64,000 nucleotides of DNA from positions 9,920,001 to 9,984,000 of the forward strand of contig NZ_CP042997.1 in NCBI RefSeq assembly GCF_008087625.1, given 5' to 3'. The position numbers were made by a program, and so were the translations under genes. The notes beneath the pieces were generated by a model, which was not told where the DNA came from, made no database searches, and saw only the letters and a list, made by a program, of their open reading frames with translations. Shown here piece by piece: positions 1 through 9,181 of this stretch. Origin of the DNA: Aquisphaera giovannonii. GTDB taxonomy: Bacteria > Planctomycetota > Planctomycetia > Isosphaerales > Isosphaeraceae. Every line of letters starts with the position of its first letter. Position 1 is the stretch's first letter.

Positions 1-1
1 C

Positions 2-3000
2 CGCCCGCTCTACAAGACCGAGCGCCACCTCTACGCGATCGGCGCGAACCTCGCCCAGGGGAGGCTGGACGTCTCCTGCTACGACCTGATGGCGTCCGAG
101 TCCTGCCTCACCAGCTACCTGACGGTCGCCCGCGGAGACGCCCCGCGGAAGCACTGGTTCCAGCTCGGCCGGCCGTTCATCCGGGCCGCCGGGCGGACCG
201 GCCTGCTCTCCTGGGGCGGGACGATGTTCGAGTACCTGATGCCCCGGCTGCTCCTCCGCAGCCTGCCCGGCACCCTGATGGCGGAGGCCGTCGAGACGGC
301 CGTGGCCCGGCAGGTCGAGTACGGCCGCCAACTCGGCATCCCCTGGGGCGTCTCCGAGAGCGCCTTCGCGGCCCAGTACATCGACGGCGACTACCGCTAC
401 CAGTCCTTCGGCGTCCCCGGGCTGGGCCTCAAGCGGGGCCTGGAGGAGGACCGCGTCGTCGCGCCGTACGCCACGCTGATGGCCACGATGATCGCCCCGC
501 GCGAGGCCCTGGCGAACCTCCGCCGGCTGACGCGGGAGGGGGCCGAGGGGCCCTACGGGTACTACGAGGCGATCGACTTCACCCCCGCGCGGCTCTCGGC
601 CGGGCAGCCCTCGGCGGTGGTGAAGTCGTACATGGCCCACCACCAGGGGATGAGCCTCGTCGCGCTGACGAACGTGCTCCGCGGGGAGGTCATGCCCCGG
701 CGGTTCCACGCCGACCCCACGGTCCGCGCCGCCGACCTCCTGCTCCAGGAGCGGATCCCCCCGGAGACGCCGATCGTCGAGCCCCCGCGCGCCGCGGGCC
801 ACGCCGCCGACGCGGAGGGCGAGGGGGACGGGGCGCCGGCCGGCGCCGGCGGCTCGCTCCTGAGCCGGCGGCTGACGTCGCCGTTCACGTCGGGGCCGCG
901 GACGCACCTGCTCTCCGCCGGCCGCTTCCACGTGATGATCACCAACGGGGGATCCGGCTACAGCCGCTGCGACGGCCGGGACGTCGTCCGCTGGCGGGCG
1001 GACGCGACGTGCGAGCGCTGGGGGCAGTTCTTCTACGTCCGCGACGTGGGCTCCGGGGCGTTCTGGTCCGCGGCCCACCAGCCGACGTGCCGCCCGGCGG
1101 ACGACTACGAGGTGGTCTTCTCCGCGGACAAGGCCTCCTTCCGCCGCCGCGACGGCGAGGTCGAGACCCTGCTGGAGGTCACGGTGTCCTCCGAGCAGCT
1201 CGCGGAGGTCCGCCGCCTGACCGTGACCAACCACGGTCCGGCCCCCCGCGAGGTCGAGCTGACCAGCTACATGGAGCCGGTCCTCGCCCACCCCGGCTCG
1301 GACCTGGCGCACCCGGCGTTCGTGAAGCTCTTCCTCGAGACGCAGTTCGTGCCGACGAGCGAGTCCCTGATCTGCCGCCGCCGGCCCCGGGCGGCCGGGG
1401 AGCCGGCGCACTGGGGCGTGCACGTGATGGCGGTCGACCGCTCGGCGCCGGGCTGCGAGGCCGTCGGGCCGGTCCAGTACGAGACCGACCGCGCGCGGTT
1501 CATCGGCCGCGGCCGGACGCTCGCGGCCCCGGCGGCGATGGGCCCCGGCGCGGCCCTCTCGGGGACGACCGGCCCGGTGCTCGACCCGGCGTTCAGCCTG
1601 CGGCGGCGGTTCCGGATCGCGCCGGGAGGCTCCGCCGTGGCCGGCTTCACCCTGGCCGTCGCGGAGTCCCAGGACGAGGCCCTGGCCCTGGCCGACAAGT
1701 ACCACGGCATCAGCGCCGTGGCCCGGGCCTTCGAGCTGGCGTGGGCCCAACGCCAGGTGGAGCACGGCCACGGCAGCGCCGCCTCGGAGGAGGCCCACCT
1801 GTTCCAGCGGCTGGGGGCCCACCTGCTCTTCGACGGCGCCACCCTGCGGGGCCACGGCCAGGCCCCCCCGGAGGTCGCCTCCGGGGGCGGGTTCGCCGCC
1901 CTGGAGCGCCTCGGGCTGTCGATCTACCGGCCCATCCTCCTGCTCCGCGTGGCGGAATCCGGCGAGCTCTCCCTGCTCCGCCAGCTCCTGGCCGCGCACG
2001 GGTTCCTCCGCGCCCGGGGGCTGGAGTCGGACCTCGTCGTCGTCAACGAGGAGCAGCAGTCCGGCGAGGCCGAGGCCCTCGGCGGCCAGATCGAGGCCAT
2101 GGCCCGGGAGGCCGTCGGCGAGCTCGCCAACGCCCCCGGGGGCGTCTTCATCCTCCGCCGCGACCACCTGGCCGACCGCGAGGCCGCGACCCTGGAGGCG
2201 GCCGCCCGCGCCGCCTTCGACGGCGCGCGGGGCGCCCTCGCCGGGCAGCTCGAGCGGATCGACTGGGCCCGCGCCCTGCCGGAGCCCTTCGAGGCCTCCC
2301 GCCCGGTCCAGGACCGGCCGCCGATGCCGCCTCCCGACGCCGGCCCCCTGCTCTTCCCCAACGGCCTGGGCGGCTTCTCCGAGGACGGCCGCGACTACGT
2401 CATCCTCGCGGGGCCGACCGCGGGCCAGGCCCGCGACGCCGGGGCGGGCCCGCCGCTGCCGCCGGCCCCCTGGGTCAACGTGATCGCCAACCCGTCCTTC
2501 GGGTTCGTCGTCTCCGAGTCCGGCTCCGGCTTCACCTGGGCGGGGAACAGCCAGACCAACCGCCTGACTCCCTGGAGCAACGACCCGGTCATCGACCCGC
2601 CCGGCGAGGCCCTCTACGTCCGCGACGAGCTGACCGGCGAGGCCTGGTGCCCCACCCCGCTGCCGATCCCCTCGGACTCCCCCACCGTCGTCCGCCACGG
2701 CCCGGGGGCCACCACCTTCGCCCGCAACACCCACGGCATCGAGCACGAGCTCTGCCTGGCCGTGCCCCCGGCCGACCCCGTCAAGCTGATCCGGCTCCGG
2801 CTGGGGAACCCCGGCGACCGGCCGCGGTCGCTCTCGGTCACCTTCTTCGCCGAGTGGGTCCTCGGGCCCAACCGGACCTTCGCCGCGGCCCACGTCGCGA
2901 CCGAGCTGGATCCGGACACCGGCGCCCTGCTCGCCCGCAACGCCTTCCGCCAGGACTACTCCGGGCGCGTGGCCTTCGCCGACGTCAACCGCCGGCCCCG

Positions 3001-4777
3001 CGCCGTGACCGCCGACCGCGCGGAGTTCCTCGGCCGCCACGGCTCGCCCGCCGCCCCCGCGGCCCTGGGCCGGGCGGGCCTCTCCGGCCGCACCGGCCCC
3101 GCGCTCGACCCCTGCGCCGCGATACAGGCGGCCGTCGAAATCCCCCCCGGCGAGTCCGTCGAGCTCACGTTCCTCCTGGGCGAGGCGGACGACGTGGAGG
3201 CCGCCCGCGCCCTGGTCCGCCGCTACTGGGAGCCGGCCGAGGTCGAGCGGGCGATCGCCGCCGCGCGGGCCCGCTGGGACGAGATCCTGGGCGCCGCGAG
3301 GGTCCGCACGCCCGACCCGGCCTTCGACCTGATGATGAACCGGTGGCTCGTCTACCAGGCGGTCGCCTGCCGGCTGTTCGCCCGCTCGGGCTTCTACCAG
3401 TCCGGCGGCGCCTTCGGCTTCCGCGACCAGCTCCAGGACGTGCTCGCCCTGCTCCACGCCGCGCCGGGGCTCGCCCGCGAGCAGATCCTGCTGGCGGCCT
3501 CGCGGCAGTACGCCGAGGGGGACGTCCAGCACTGGTGGCATCCCCCGGCGGGCCGCGGCGTCCGCACGCGGATCTCCGACGACCTGCTCTGGCTCCCCTT
3601 CGTGACCTCGCTCTACATCCGGGCCACCGGCGACGCCGCGATCCTCGACGCACCTTCGCCGTTCCTCGTCGGGCCGGAGCTGGCGCCCGGCCAAGAGGAC
3701 CAGTTTCAGGAGCCGGCGGCCTCCAAGGAGTCCGCCCCGCTCTACGAGCATTGCCTCCGGGCCCTGGAGCGGGGCTCGACCCGGGGCCGCCACGGCCTGC
3801 CCCTGATCGGCTCCGGCGACTGGAACGACGGCATGAACCGCGTGGGCATCGAGGGCCTCGGCGAGAGCGTCTGGCTCGCCTGGTTCCTCGCCGTCTGCCT
3901 CCGCGAGTTCGCCGGCATCGCCGAATCCCGGGGCGACGCCCCCCGCGCCGGCCGCTTCCGAGAGCGGGCCGACGCCCTCGTCGCCGCGGCCGAGGCCCAC
4001 GCCTGGGACGGCTCGTGGTACCTCCGCGCCTTCACCGACGACGGCACGCCGCTCGGCTCCGCAAGCTCGCAGGACTGCCAGATCGACTCGATCGCCCAGT
4101 CCTGGAGCGTCTTCGCGGGGGCCGACCCGGCGCGATCCCGCGCGGCGATGCAGTCCGTCCTGGAGAGGCTCGTCCGCGAGAACGACGGCCTGATCCTCCT
4201 GCTCACGCCCCCCTTCGAGGCCGGCCCGGTCGAGCCCGGCTACATCAAGGGCTACCTGCCGGGCATCCGCGAGAACGGCGCCCAGTACACCCACGCCGCG
4301 ACCTGGGTGGTGAGGGCGTTCGCCGCCCTCGGCGAGGGGGATCGGGCGGCGGACCTCTTCCGGCTCGTCAACCCGATCCTGCACGCGAGCACGCCGGAGG
4401 GAACGCAGCGATACGTCGTCGAACCGTACGTGATGGCCGGCGACGCCTACAGCCGGCCCCCGCACGTCGGCCGGGGCGGCTGGACCTGGTACACCGGCGC
4501 CGCCGGCTGGCTGTATACGACGGGGCTGGAATCCATCCTCGGAATCGGGCGATCGGCCGGCTCGCTCACCATCGAGCCGTGCATACCCGCGAGCTGGGAC
4601 CGCTTCGAGGTGGATTACCGCTTCGGCTCCGCCACCTATCACATCACCGTGGAGAACCCGGCCGGGGTGCAGCGGGGCGTCGCCGAGCTGACCCTCGACG
4701 GACATTCTTGCGAGGGATGTAAGATCTCCCTGATCGACGACGGCCGGTCCCACGAGGTGCGCGTCAAGCTGGGATGA
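2..4777 (+). CDS. Cyclic beta-1,2-glucan synthase-like protein, C-terminal part (5' end outside window)
   Basis: The gene enters from beyond the left edge: 1591 codons are open from base 2 and no start lies inside the window. It encodes the C-terminal part of an NdvB/ChvB-type protein, a family that polymerises glucose from UDP-glucose and processes the chain into cyclic glucan. Visible residues ~1-270 resemble the glycoamylase-like domain (YKTERHLYAIG, GVSESAF). Two GH94 beta-sandwich domains follow (~300-560 and ~790-1080), then a GH94 (alpha/alpha)6 catalytic domain (~1110-1560) with GDWNDGMN near 3815-3838, which holds the family's catalytic Asp. The membrane glycosyltransferase part must lie upstream. 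The ABC exporter at 5863 is a plausible export partner, as NdvA is for NdvB; that link is inferred. The family call is firm. Confidence 0.9.
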   Translation, partial: RPLYKTERHLYAIGANLAQGRLDVSCYDLMASESCLTSYLTVARGDAPRKHWFQLGRPFIRAAGRTGLLSWGGTMFEYLMPRLLLRSLPGTLMAEAVETAVARQVEYGRQLGIPWGVSESAFAAQYIDGDYRYQSFGVPGLGLKRGLEEDRVVAPYATLMATMIAPREALANLRRLTREGAEGPYGYYEAIDFTPARLSAGQPSAVVKSYMAHHQGMSLVALTNVLRGEVMPRRFHADPTVRAADLLLQERIPPETPIVEPPRAAGHAADAEGEGDGAPAGAGGSLLSRRLTSPFTSGPRTHLLSAGRFHVMITNGGSGYSRCDGRDVVRWRADATCERWGQFFYVRDVGSGAFWSAAHQPTCRPADDYEVVFSADKASFRRRDGEVETLLEVTVSSEQLAEVRRLTVTNHGPAPREVELTSYMEPVLAHPGSDLAHPAFVKLFLETQFVPTSESLICRRRPRAAGEPAHWGVHVMAVDRSAPGCEAVGPVQYETDRARFIGRGRTLAAPAAMGPGAALSGTTGPVLDPAFSLRRRFRIAPGGSAVAGFTLAVAESQDEALALADKYHGISAVARAFELAWAQRQVEHGHGSAASEEAHLFQRLGAHLLFDGATLRGHGQAPPEVASGGGFAALERLGLSIYRPILLLRVAESGELSLLRQLLAAHGFLRARGLESDLVVVNEEQQSGEAEALGGQIEAMAREAVGELANAPGGVFILRRDHLADREAATLEAAARAAFDGARGALAGQLERIDWARALPEPFEASRPVQDRPPMPPPDAGPLLFPNGLGGFSEDGRDYVILAGPTAGQARDAGAGPPLPPAPWVNVIANPSFGFVVSESGSGFTWAGNSQTNRLTPWSNDPVIDPPGEALYVRDELTGEAWCPTPLPIPSDSPTVVRHGPGATTFARNTHGIEHELCLAVPPADPVKLIRLRLGNPGDRPRSLSVTFFAEWVLGPNRTFAAAHVATELDPDTGALLARNAFRQDYSGRVAFADVNRRPRAVTADRAEFLGRHGSPAAPAALGRAGLSGRTGPALDPCAAIQAAVEIPPGESVELTFLLGEADDVEAARALVRRYWEPAEVERAIAAARARWDEILGAARVRTPDPAFDLMMNRWLVYQAVACRLFARSGFYQSGGAFGFRDQLQDVLALLHAAPGLAREQILLAASRQYAEGDVQHWWHPPAGRGVRTRISDDLLWLPFVTSLYIRATGDAAILDAPSPFLVGPELAPGQEDQFQEPAASKESAPLYEHCLRALERGSTRGRHGLPLIGSGDWNDGMNRVGIEGLGESVWLAWFLAVCLREFAGIAESRGDAPRAGRFRERADALVAAAEAHAWDGSWYLRAFTDDGTPLGSASSQDCQIDSIAQSWSVFAGADPARSRAAMQSVLERLVRENDGLILLLTPPFEAGPVEPGYIKGYLPGIRENGAQYTHAATWVVRAFAALGEGDRAADLFRLVNPILHASTPEGTQRYVVEPYVMAGDAYSRPPHVGRGGWTWYTGAAGWLYTTGLESILGIGRSAGSLTIEPCIPASWDRFEVDYRFGSATYHITVENPAGVQRGVAELTLDGHSCEGCKISLIDDGRSHEVRVKLG

Positions 4778-5084
4778 GGCTGACGATTGCACGGGAGGAC
4801 GGGCGCGTCGCGGCCGCCGCCGGCCGCGGCACGGTCGCCCGCGACTCGGTCGATGGACCCGACGCGATCGCGTGGGATCGCGGGCGGCGCACGACGGCCC
4901 GGCGAGGCGGCTGGCCTCGCCGGCTTCGCGTGCAACGCGCGTGTAGGCGGCATGAAGCCTTCGCGAGATCTTCACCGCGGGCCGGGGTCGCCCGGGGTGG
5001 CAGGGCGTCGGGATGCGGGGAGTGGCGGCCGGGGGGGAAGGGAGGGTACCCGGATCGCCCTCGCGACGGGATGCGGAGGTGCGC
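4778..5084. other. Gene-free stretch with one hairpin
   Basis: No convincing gene is seen here. A perfect 8-bp hairpin (GGCGAGGC / GCCTCGCC) lies at 4901-4921, about 125 bases after the glucan synthase stop. It has no good T-run after it, so a terminator role is only possible. Confidence 0.4.
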
Positions 5085-5336
5085 TCAGCGGCTGCGGAGC
5101 ATGCCCCGCATCTGGAGGTGGCTCACGGGCAGGGACGCATCCTTGAGGATCCGCGTGAGCTTGGTTTCCACGACCTGGGCCGGCCGGAGGGACGAGCGCT
5201 CGTCGACGACGAGGGCCTCGTCGCGCGAGATCAGGGCCGGCCGCTCCATCGCCTCGGCCCGCGAGCGCGGCCGCGCGGTGCGGGCCGACGACGAGAGCTT
5301 GGAGGGGGCGGGCAGGACACTGTCACTCGGAATCAT
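5085..5336 (-). CDS. Small protein of unknown function (83 aa)
   Basis: I do not recognise this protein. It is 83 residues long, Ser/Arg-rich at the N terminus (SSSARTARPRSR) and ends in a basic tail (MRGMLRSR). The middle (ISRDEALVVDERSSLRPAQ) looks like ordinary coding sequence. It has no signal peptide or membrane segment. The start is supported by AAAGGA nine bases upstream of the ATG. It lies alone between the glucan synthase and the ABC exporter, and it is transcribed away from the exporter, so the 5337-5862 gap would serve both. The reading frame could still be chance in such GC-rich DNA; the ribosome site is the main argument for it. Confidence 0.5.
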   Translation of the reverse strand: MIPSDSVLPAPSKLSSSARTARPRSRAEAMERPALISRDEALVVDERSSLRPAQVVETKLTRILKDASLPVSHLQMRGMLRSR

Positions 5337-5862
5337 GGATGTTAATCCTTTATAAGAAATCAGGTTCGACTCCGCCGACTAGCAGCAACAACTGCGCCAG
5401 GAAGGGCATCCGCCCTCATTTCCTGCCGACGATCGCGGCCTCGAAGTCATGCATGACTTGGACCCGGCGGGCGAGCGATTGGATGGTGGCTGGCCCCGAT
5501 CGGGGCACTCCGTCCCTCCATTAGATACGTAAGAACGGGTCGCCGCGTGGGGCCGGGGGAAAAAAAGAAAATCGGCTCAAAATCCTCGGCGGAATCTACG
5601 TACTATTTCAAAGACGACGCGGGGGACGGGCCCGATCGGGCGGATCTCCCGCTTCCTCTCCTCTTCTCCGGTCACGCGAGATCGGCCCCGTGATGAAGCG
5701 GGATCAATTTGGGACGAGACGAGCCCGGCCGGGCGGGCCGGGATGTCGCCGGGAGGATCTCGGCGGCCGGCGTGGCTAGGGATCGAAGGGAATCGGGCGG
5801 AGAGTCGGGGCGAGTCGAGGACGTTGCAGGCGGGGGTCGGCGGGCCTCCTCGGGGGGATAGA
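5337..5862. other. Divergent intergenic region, AT-richer than its surroundings
   Basis: This 526-base gap separates the small minus-strand gene from the ABC exporter. It contains patches that are clearly richer in A and T than the rest of the window (around 5338-5370 and 5560-5610), as expected of promoters for both flanking genes. I cannot fix a -35/-10 pair. A T-loop-like GGTTCGACTCC occurs at ~5363 but has no tRNA around it. Confidence 0.4.
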
Positions 5863-7833
5863 ATGGTTCCGAGCTGGACGGTGCGGTTGCGCGAGGTCGG
5901 CCGCGAGCTGGGGCAGATCGGCCGGCGTGGGCGTCAGGTCTGGAGGCTGGTGCCCTCCCGGCACCGCTGGGCGCTCGGCGGCGCGCTCCTGGTGATGTTC
6001 CTCGCCAGCGCGGGGGGGACGGCGATCGCGGTCGGCACGGGCATGCTCGTGGACTCCGTGGATCCCCGGAACACCGCCGGCCTGTCGCGCGAGGCGATCC
6101 TCCGCTCCGCCGCGTTCTACCTGGCCCTCATCGGCCTGGCCTACCTGACGCGGGAGTCGATGAACGTCCTCCGCCGCTACCTGGTGGAGAACACCTGCAC
6201 GCGGATCAATCGGGACATGACCGTCCGCCTGGTCGGCCACCTCATGAAGGTGGACCTCTCCACCCTGGCCCAGGACCAGGTCGGCGGGTTGTACGGCCGG
6301 ATCAACCGCAGCTCCGAGGGCTTCGTCCGGTTCCTCCGGATCAGCTTCCTGGACTTCGTCCCGGCGCTGATGACCGGGGCGATGGCGATCTCCGCGGTGC
6401 TCACCAAGCAGCCGAAGGTCGCGCTGGTGATGGCCGGCGTGATCCCGATCTCGCTCGCCCTGACGATCTGCCAGCTCATCACCCAGAAGGGGATCCGCCT
6501 GGACCTGCTCCGGACGCGGGAGCGGATGGACGGCACGGTGGTGGAGCTCCTCTCGGGCATCGACTACGTCCGGGCCGCCAACACCCACCGGCGGGAGACC
6601 CGCCGCGTCGCCAGGACGGCGGAGCGGATGCGTTCCAAGGAGATCCGCCACCACTTCGAGATGTCCCTCTTCGGCTCCGGCAAGGCGCTCAACGAGGGCT
6701 TCTTCCACCTGCTGGTGCTCGGGTTCGCGGTCTACCTGTTCGTCGGCGGGCAGATCGCCTTCGGCGACATCGTGGCGTTCTCCATCCTCTACCTGAACGT
6801 CATGTGCCCGCTCAACGAGGTGCACCGGTTCATCGACGAGGCCCACGAGAGCAGCATCCGGATCGGCGACCTCGTGGACCTGCTCCGCACCCCCGCCGAC
6901 CGCTCCTTCCGCCCGGCCGAGCCCCGCGAGCCGGTGCTGGCGCTGGGCCGGCCGCTCTTCACCGCGGACGGCCTGACGGTGGCCTACCCCGGCCGCGGCG
7001 ACCGCGCCCGGCCGGCGCTCGACGACCTGGACATGACGATCCGCCACGGCGAGACGATCGGCGTCGCCGGCCGCTCCGGCTGCGGCAAGACGACCTGGCT
7101 CCGCGCCCTCATGCGGCTGGTCCACCCGACCGGCGGCTCGGCCACGCTCGGCGGCGTCTCGCTGGAGTCCGTCTCCCGCGAGTCGATCGGCCGCCTGATC
7201 GGCTACGTCGGCCAGAACCCGTTCGTCTTCTCGGGGACGATCGAGGCGAACATCGCCTACGGCACGAAGGGCGCCACGCCGGAGAGCATCCGCGAGGCCG
7301 CCCGGCTCGCGTGCATCGACGACGAGATCATGGGCATGCCCGGCGGCTACAAGGCCCGGGTCGCGGAGCGGGGCCAGAACCTCTCCGGCGGCCAGCGCCA
7401 GCGGCTCGCGCTGGCGAGGGTCTTCCTCCGCAACCCGCCGATCCTGATCCTCGACGAGGGCACCAGCGCCCTGGACAACATCAGCGAGAAGAGGATCCAG
7501 CAGGCGATCGACGCCGCCCGCGGCCGGCACACCGTGATCCTCGTCGCCCACCGGCTGACGACCCTGCTGGACACCGACCGGATCCTCGTCTTCGAGGACG
7601 GCCGCGTCGTCGAGAGCGGCCGCTACGGCGAGCTCCTCCAGAAGGACGGCGCCTTCGCCGAGCTCGTCCGCTCCGCCGGCGGCAACGTCCAGGAGGCCGA
7701 GCCATTCGCCCCGGCCGCCGAGGGCGAGCACGGCCTCGACCACGAGTTCGACCTCGCCGTGGGCGGCCCGCTCGAGTTCGCCTTCGAGCACGAGCACGAC
7801 GAGGAGCCCGAGCTCGCCCTGGCCCACGGCTGA
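5863..7833 (+). CDS. ABC transporter, fused permease and ATPase (exporter type)
   Basis: This 656-residue half-transporter uses ATP to move a substrate out across the inner membrane and should act as a dimer. Residues ~35-330 form the six-helix exporter membrane domain. The ATPase domain follows with Walker A GRSGCGKTT, the signature LSGGQRQR, Walker B ILILDEGTSALD and the H-loop VAHRLTT. I chose the ATG at 5863 because GGGGGG lies just upstream; an in-frame ATG at 5743 would add 40 residues of unconvincing sequence. The last ~45 residues are an unusual acidic, His-containing tail (FEHEHDEEPELALAHG). The neighbouring glucan synthase suggests a glucan exporter of NdvA type, but the substrate is not readable from sequence. 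Confidence 0.9.
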   Translation: MVPSWTVRLREVGRELGQIGRRGRQVWRLVPSRHRWALGGALLVMFLASAGGTAIAVGTGMLVDSVDPRNTAGLSREAILRSAAFYLALIGLAYLTRESMNVLRRYLVENTCTRINRDMTVRLVGHLMKVDLSTLAQDQVGGLYGRINRSSEGFVRFLRISFLDFVPALMTGAMAISAVLTKQPKVALVMAGVIPISLALTICQLITQKGIRLDLLRTRERMDGTVVELLSGIDYVRAANTHRRETRRVARTAERMRSKEIRHHFEMSLFGSGKALNEGFFHLLVLGFAVYLFVGGQIAFGDIVAFSILYLNVMCPLNEVHRFIDEAHESSIRIGDLVDLLRTPADRSFRPAEPREPVLALGRPLFTADGLTVAYPGRGDRARPALDDLDMTIRHGETIGVAGRSGCGKTTWLRALMRLVHPTGGSATLGGVSLESVSRESIGRLIGYVGQNPFVFSGTIEANIAYGTKGATPESIREAARLACIDDEIMGMPGGYKARVAERGQNLSGGQRQRLALARVFLRNPPILILDEGTSALDNISEKRIQQAIDAARGRHTVILVAHRLTTLLDTDRILVFEDGRVVESGRYGELLQKDGAFAELVRSAGGNVQEAEPFAPAAEGEHGLDHEFDLAVGGPLEFAFEHEHDEEPELALAHG

Positions 7834-7865
7834 GGCGGCCCCCGCATCGCGGCCTTCGAAACGCA

Positions 7866-7912
7866 GGACGGGCGGCCCCCGGGAAATCGTCCGAGGGCCG
7901 CCCGTCCTTCTT
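7866..7912 (+). terminator. Strong bidirectional-type terminator hairpin
   Basis: A 13-bp GC-rich stem (GGACGGGCGGCCC paired with GGGCCGCCCGTCC) is followed by TTCTT. It lies 32 bases after the ABC exporter stop and in the gap between two convergent genes, which is where an intrinsic terminator is expected. Confidence 0.75.
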
Positions 7913-7915
7913 CGT

Positions 7916-7950
7916 GTAGGAGCCGGCTCCGCCCGGCGGCCGGGCGGGCC
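7916..7950 (+). repeat. Palindromic repeat family C, copy 1
   Basis: This 35-base unit contains two adjacent palindromes, GAGCCGGCTC and GCCCGGCGGCCGGGC. Four other copies occur at 9143-9177, 55667-55701, 55775-55809 and 55849-55883. This copy sits directly after the terminator, between convergent genes, and is in the opposite orientation to the copy on the other side of the PDZ gene. Confidence 0.75.
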
Positions 7951-7966
7951 TTCGCCGGCGGGGGGA

Positions 7967-9070
7967 TTACTTGCGATCCTTGACCGCCCTGGTCAGTTCC
8001 TCCACGGCCTTGTGCAGCTCCTTCACCTCGGCGACCAGGGCATCGACCCTGGGATCGATCGTCTGGGCTCCCGTGTAGGGCTGCGTCAGAGCGTAGGTGA
8101 GATTCCCGTTGATACCGGACGGCTGCACGTACGGCAGCAAGTCGGCCACCCAGCTCCCGTTCTGTTCGCCCTGCTGCCAGACCACGCCCGGGCGGCCGGC
8201 CACCACGGCCTGGAAGAGCACGTCCGCCCGGTTGTCATGGTCCACATCGTCCTTCCGCGGCTCCGGCGTCAGCTCGATCTCCTTGCGCTCGCCGCCCCGG
8301 ACGATCGCCAGCCTCACGGGCTTGCCGGCATTCTTCTGGACGAGGTCCACGAGCGCGGACTGGTCGCCCACGGGCTTGTCGTTGACCTTCATGAGGATGT
8401 CGTGCACCGCGACGCCCGCCTTCTCCGCGGGGCCGCCCTTGATCACGTCGGTCGCGATCAGGCCGTTCGCGTCGAGCCCGAGCTGCGCCTTCAGGACCGG
8501 CGGGGCCGGGGCCACGCTCACCCCGATCCAGTAGGCCGGGGGCTTCGGCTCGACGGGGCCGAAGGTCGCGAGGATCCGCGGCTGGACCGTCAGCGAGACC
8601 GGCTTGCCCTTGCGGAGCAGGACCAGCACCAGGGGTTTGTCCCCGGAGGCCTTGAGCCGGGCCTCCAGGTCCTGGGCCTTCGCGATCGGGGCGTCGTCGA
8701 GCGTCAGCAGGATGTCATCCTTCTGCACGCCCGCGGCCGCGGGGCCGTGGAACGGGGCCCCGGCGACGACGAGCCCCCGGCCCTCGGGGAGCTTGAGCTG
8801 CACGCGGGCGGCGGCGTCCAGGGGCACGAGCTGGAGGCCCGTCGCCTGGTTCGGGTCGCCGTTCCACGCGTCCCGGGTCGTGACGAATCGCAGGTAATCC
8901 GCCGCGGGGAGCGGGGATTCCTGGTACTCGAACCACCCGGCCGCGGGGGCAGGCTGCGCGGCCTTCGCGGCTGGGGCGTTGTCCGGAGCCTGGGCGGAGG
9001 CCCGAGGGGCCGCAAGCCCCACGGCGAGGCCGAGGCATCCCGCCAACGCGAGGCTGTTGCACGAACGCAT
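7967..9070 (-). CDS. Secreted protein with two PDZ domains
   Basis: The 367-residue product begins with a signal peptide (SLALAGCLGLAVGLAAPRASA) and is probably periplasmic or exported. Two PDZ domains can be seen: one around residues 75-160 (GRGLVVAGAPFHGPAAAGVQ, DDILLTLDDAPI) and one around 175-260 (GPAEKAGVAVHDILMKVNDKPV). No serine protease domain is present, so it is a PDZ-only scaffold or chaperone-like protein rather than a DegP protease. The C terminus (VAEVKELHKAVEELTRAVKD) is a predicted short coiled coil. AAAGGATC upstream of the ATG supports the start. It is flanked on both sides by inverted copies of repeat family C. The binding target is unknown. Confidence 0.8.
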   Translation of the reverse strand: MRSCNSLALAGCLGLAVGLAAPRASAQAPDNAPAAKAAQPAPAAGWFEYQESPLPAADYLRFVTTRDAWNGDPNQATGLQLVPLDAAARVQLKLPEGRGLVVAGAPFHGPAAAGVQKDDILLTLDDAPIAKAQDLEARLKASGDKPLVLVLLRKGKPVSLTVQPRILATFGPVEPKPPAYWIGVSVAPAPPVLKAQLGLDANGLIATDVIKGGPAEKAGVAVHDILMKVNDKPVGDQSALVDLVQKNAGKPVRLAIVRGGERKEIELTPEPRKDDVDHDNRADVLFQAVVAGRPGVVWQQGEQNGSWVADLLPYVQPSGINGNLTYALTQPYTGAQTIDPRVDALVAEVKELHKAVEELTRAVKDRK

Positions 9071-9142
9071 GATCTGATCCTTTCAATGGGAGGAGGAGAC
9101 GGACGGCGAGCGCGACCGCGGGACGGATTCCCGACCGGCCCA

Positions 9143-9177
9143 GGCTCGCCCGGTCGCCGGGCGGAGCCGGCTCCCGC
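9143..9177 (-). repeat. Palindromic repeat family C, copy 2
   Basis: This is the inverse-orientation match of the unit at 7916-7950 (GGCTCGCCCGG...GAGCCGGCTCCC). It lies between the start of the PDZ gene and the stop of the anti-sigma-like gene. Confidence 0.75.
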
Positions 9178-9181
9178 GGGG

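Noticed and set aside
5355-5385. GGTTCGACTCC at ~5363 resembles a tRNA or tmRNA T-loop.
   Set aside because: The flanking bases do not pair as a T-stem, and no acceptor, D or anticodon arms can be drawn.
5776-7827. A 683-residue open frame on the minus strand opposite the ABC exporter.
   Set aside because: It is a GC-driven shadow of the exporter gene, rich in Asp/Val/Gly/Arg with no domain pattern.
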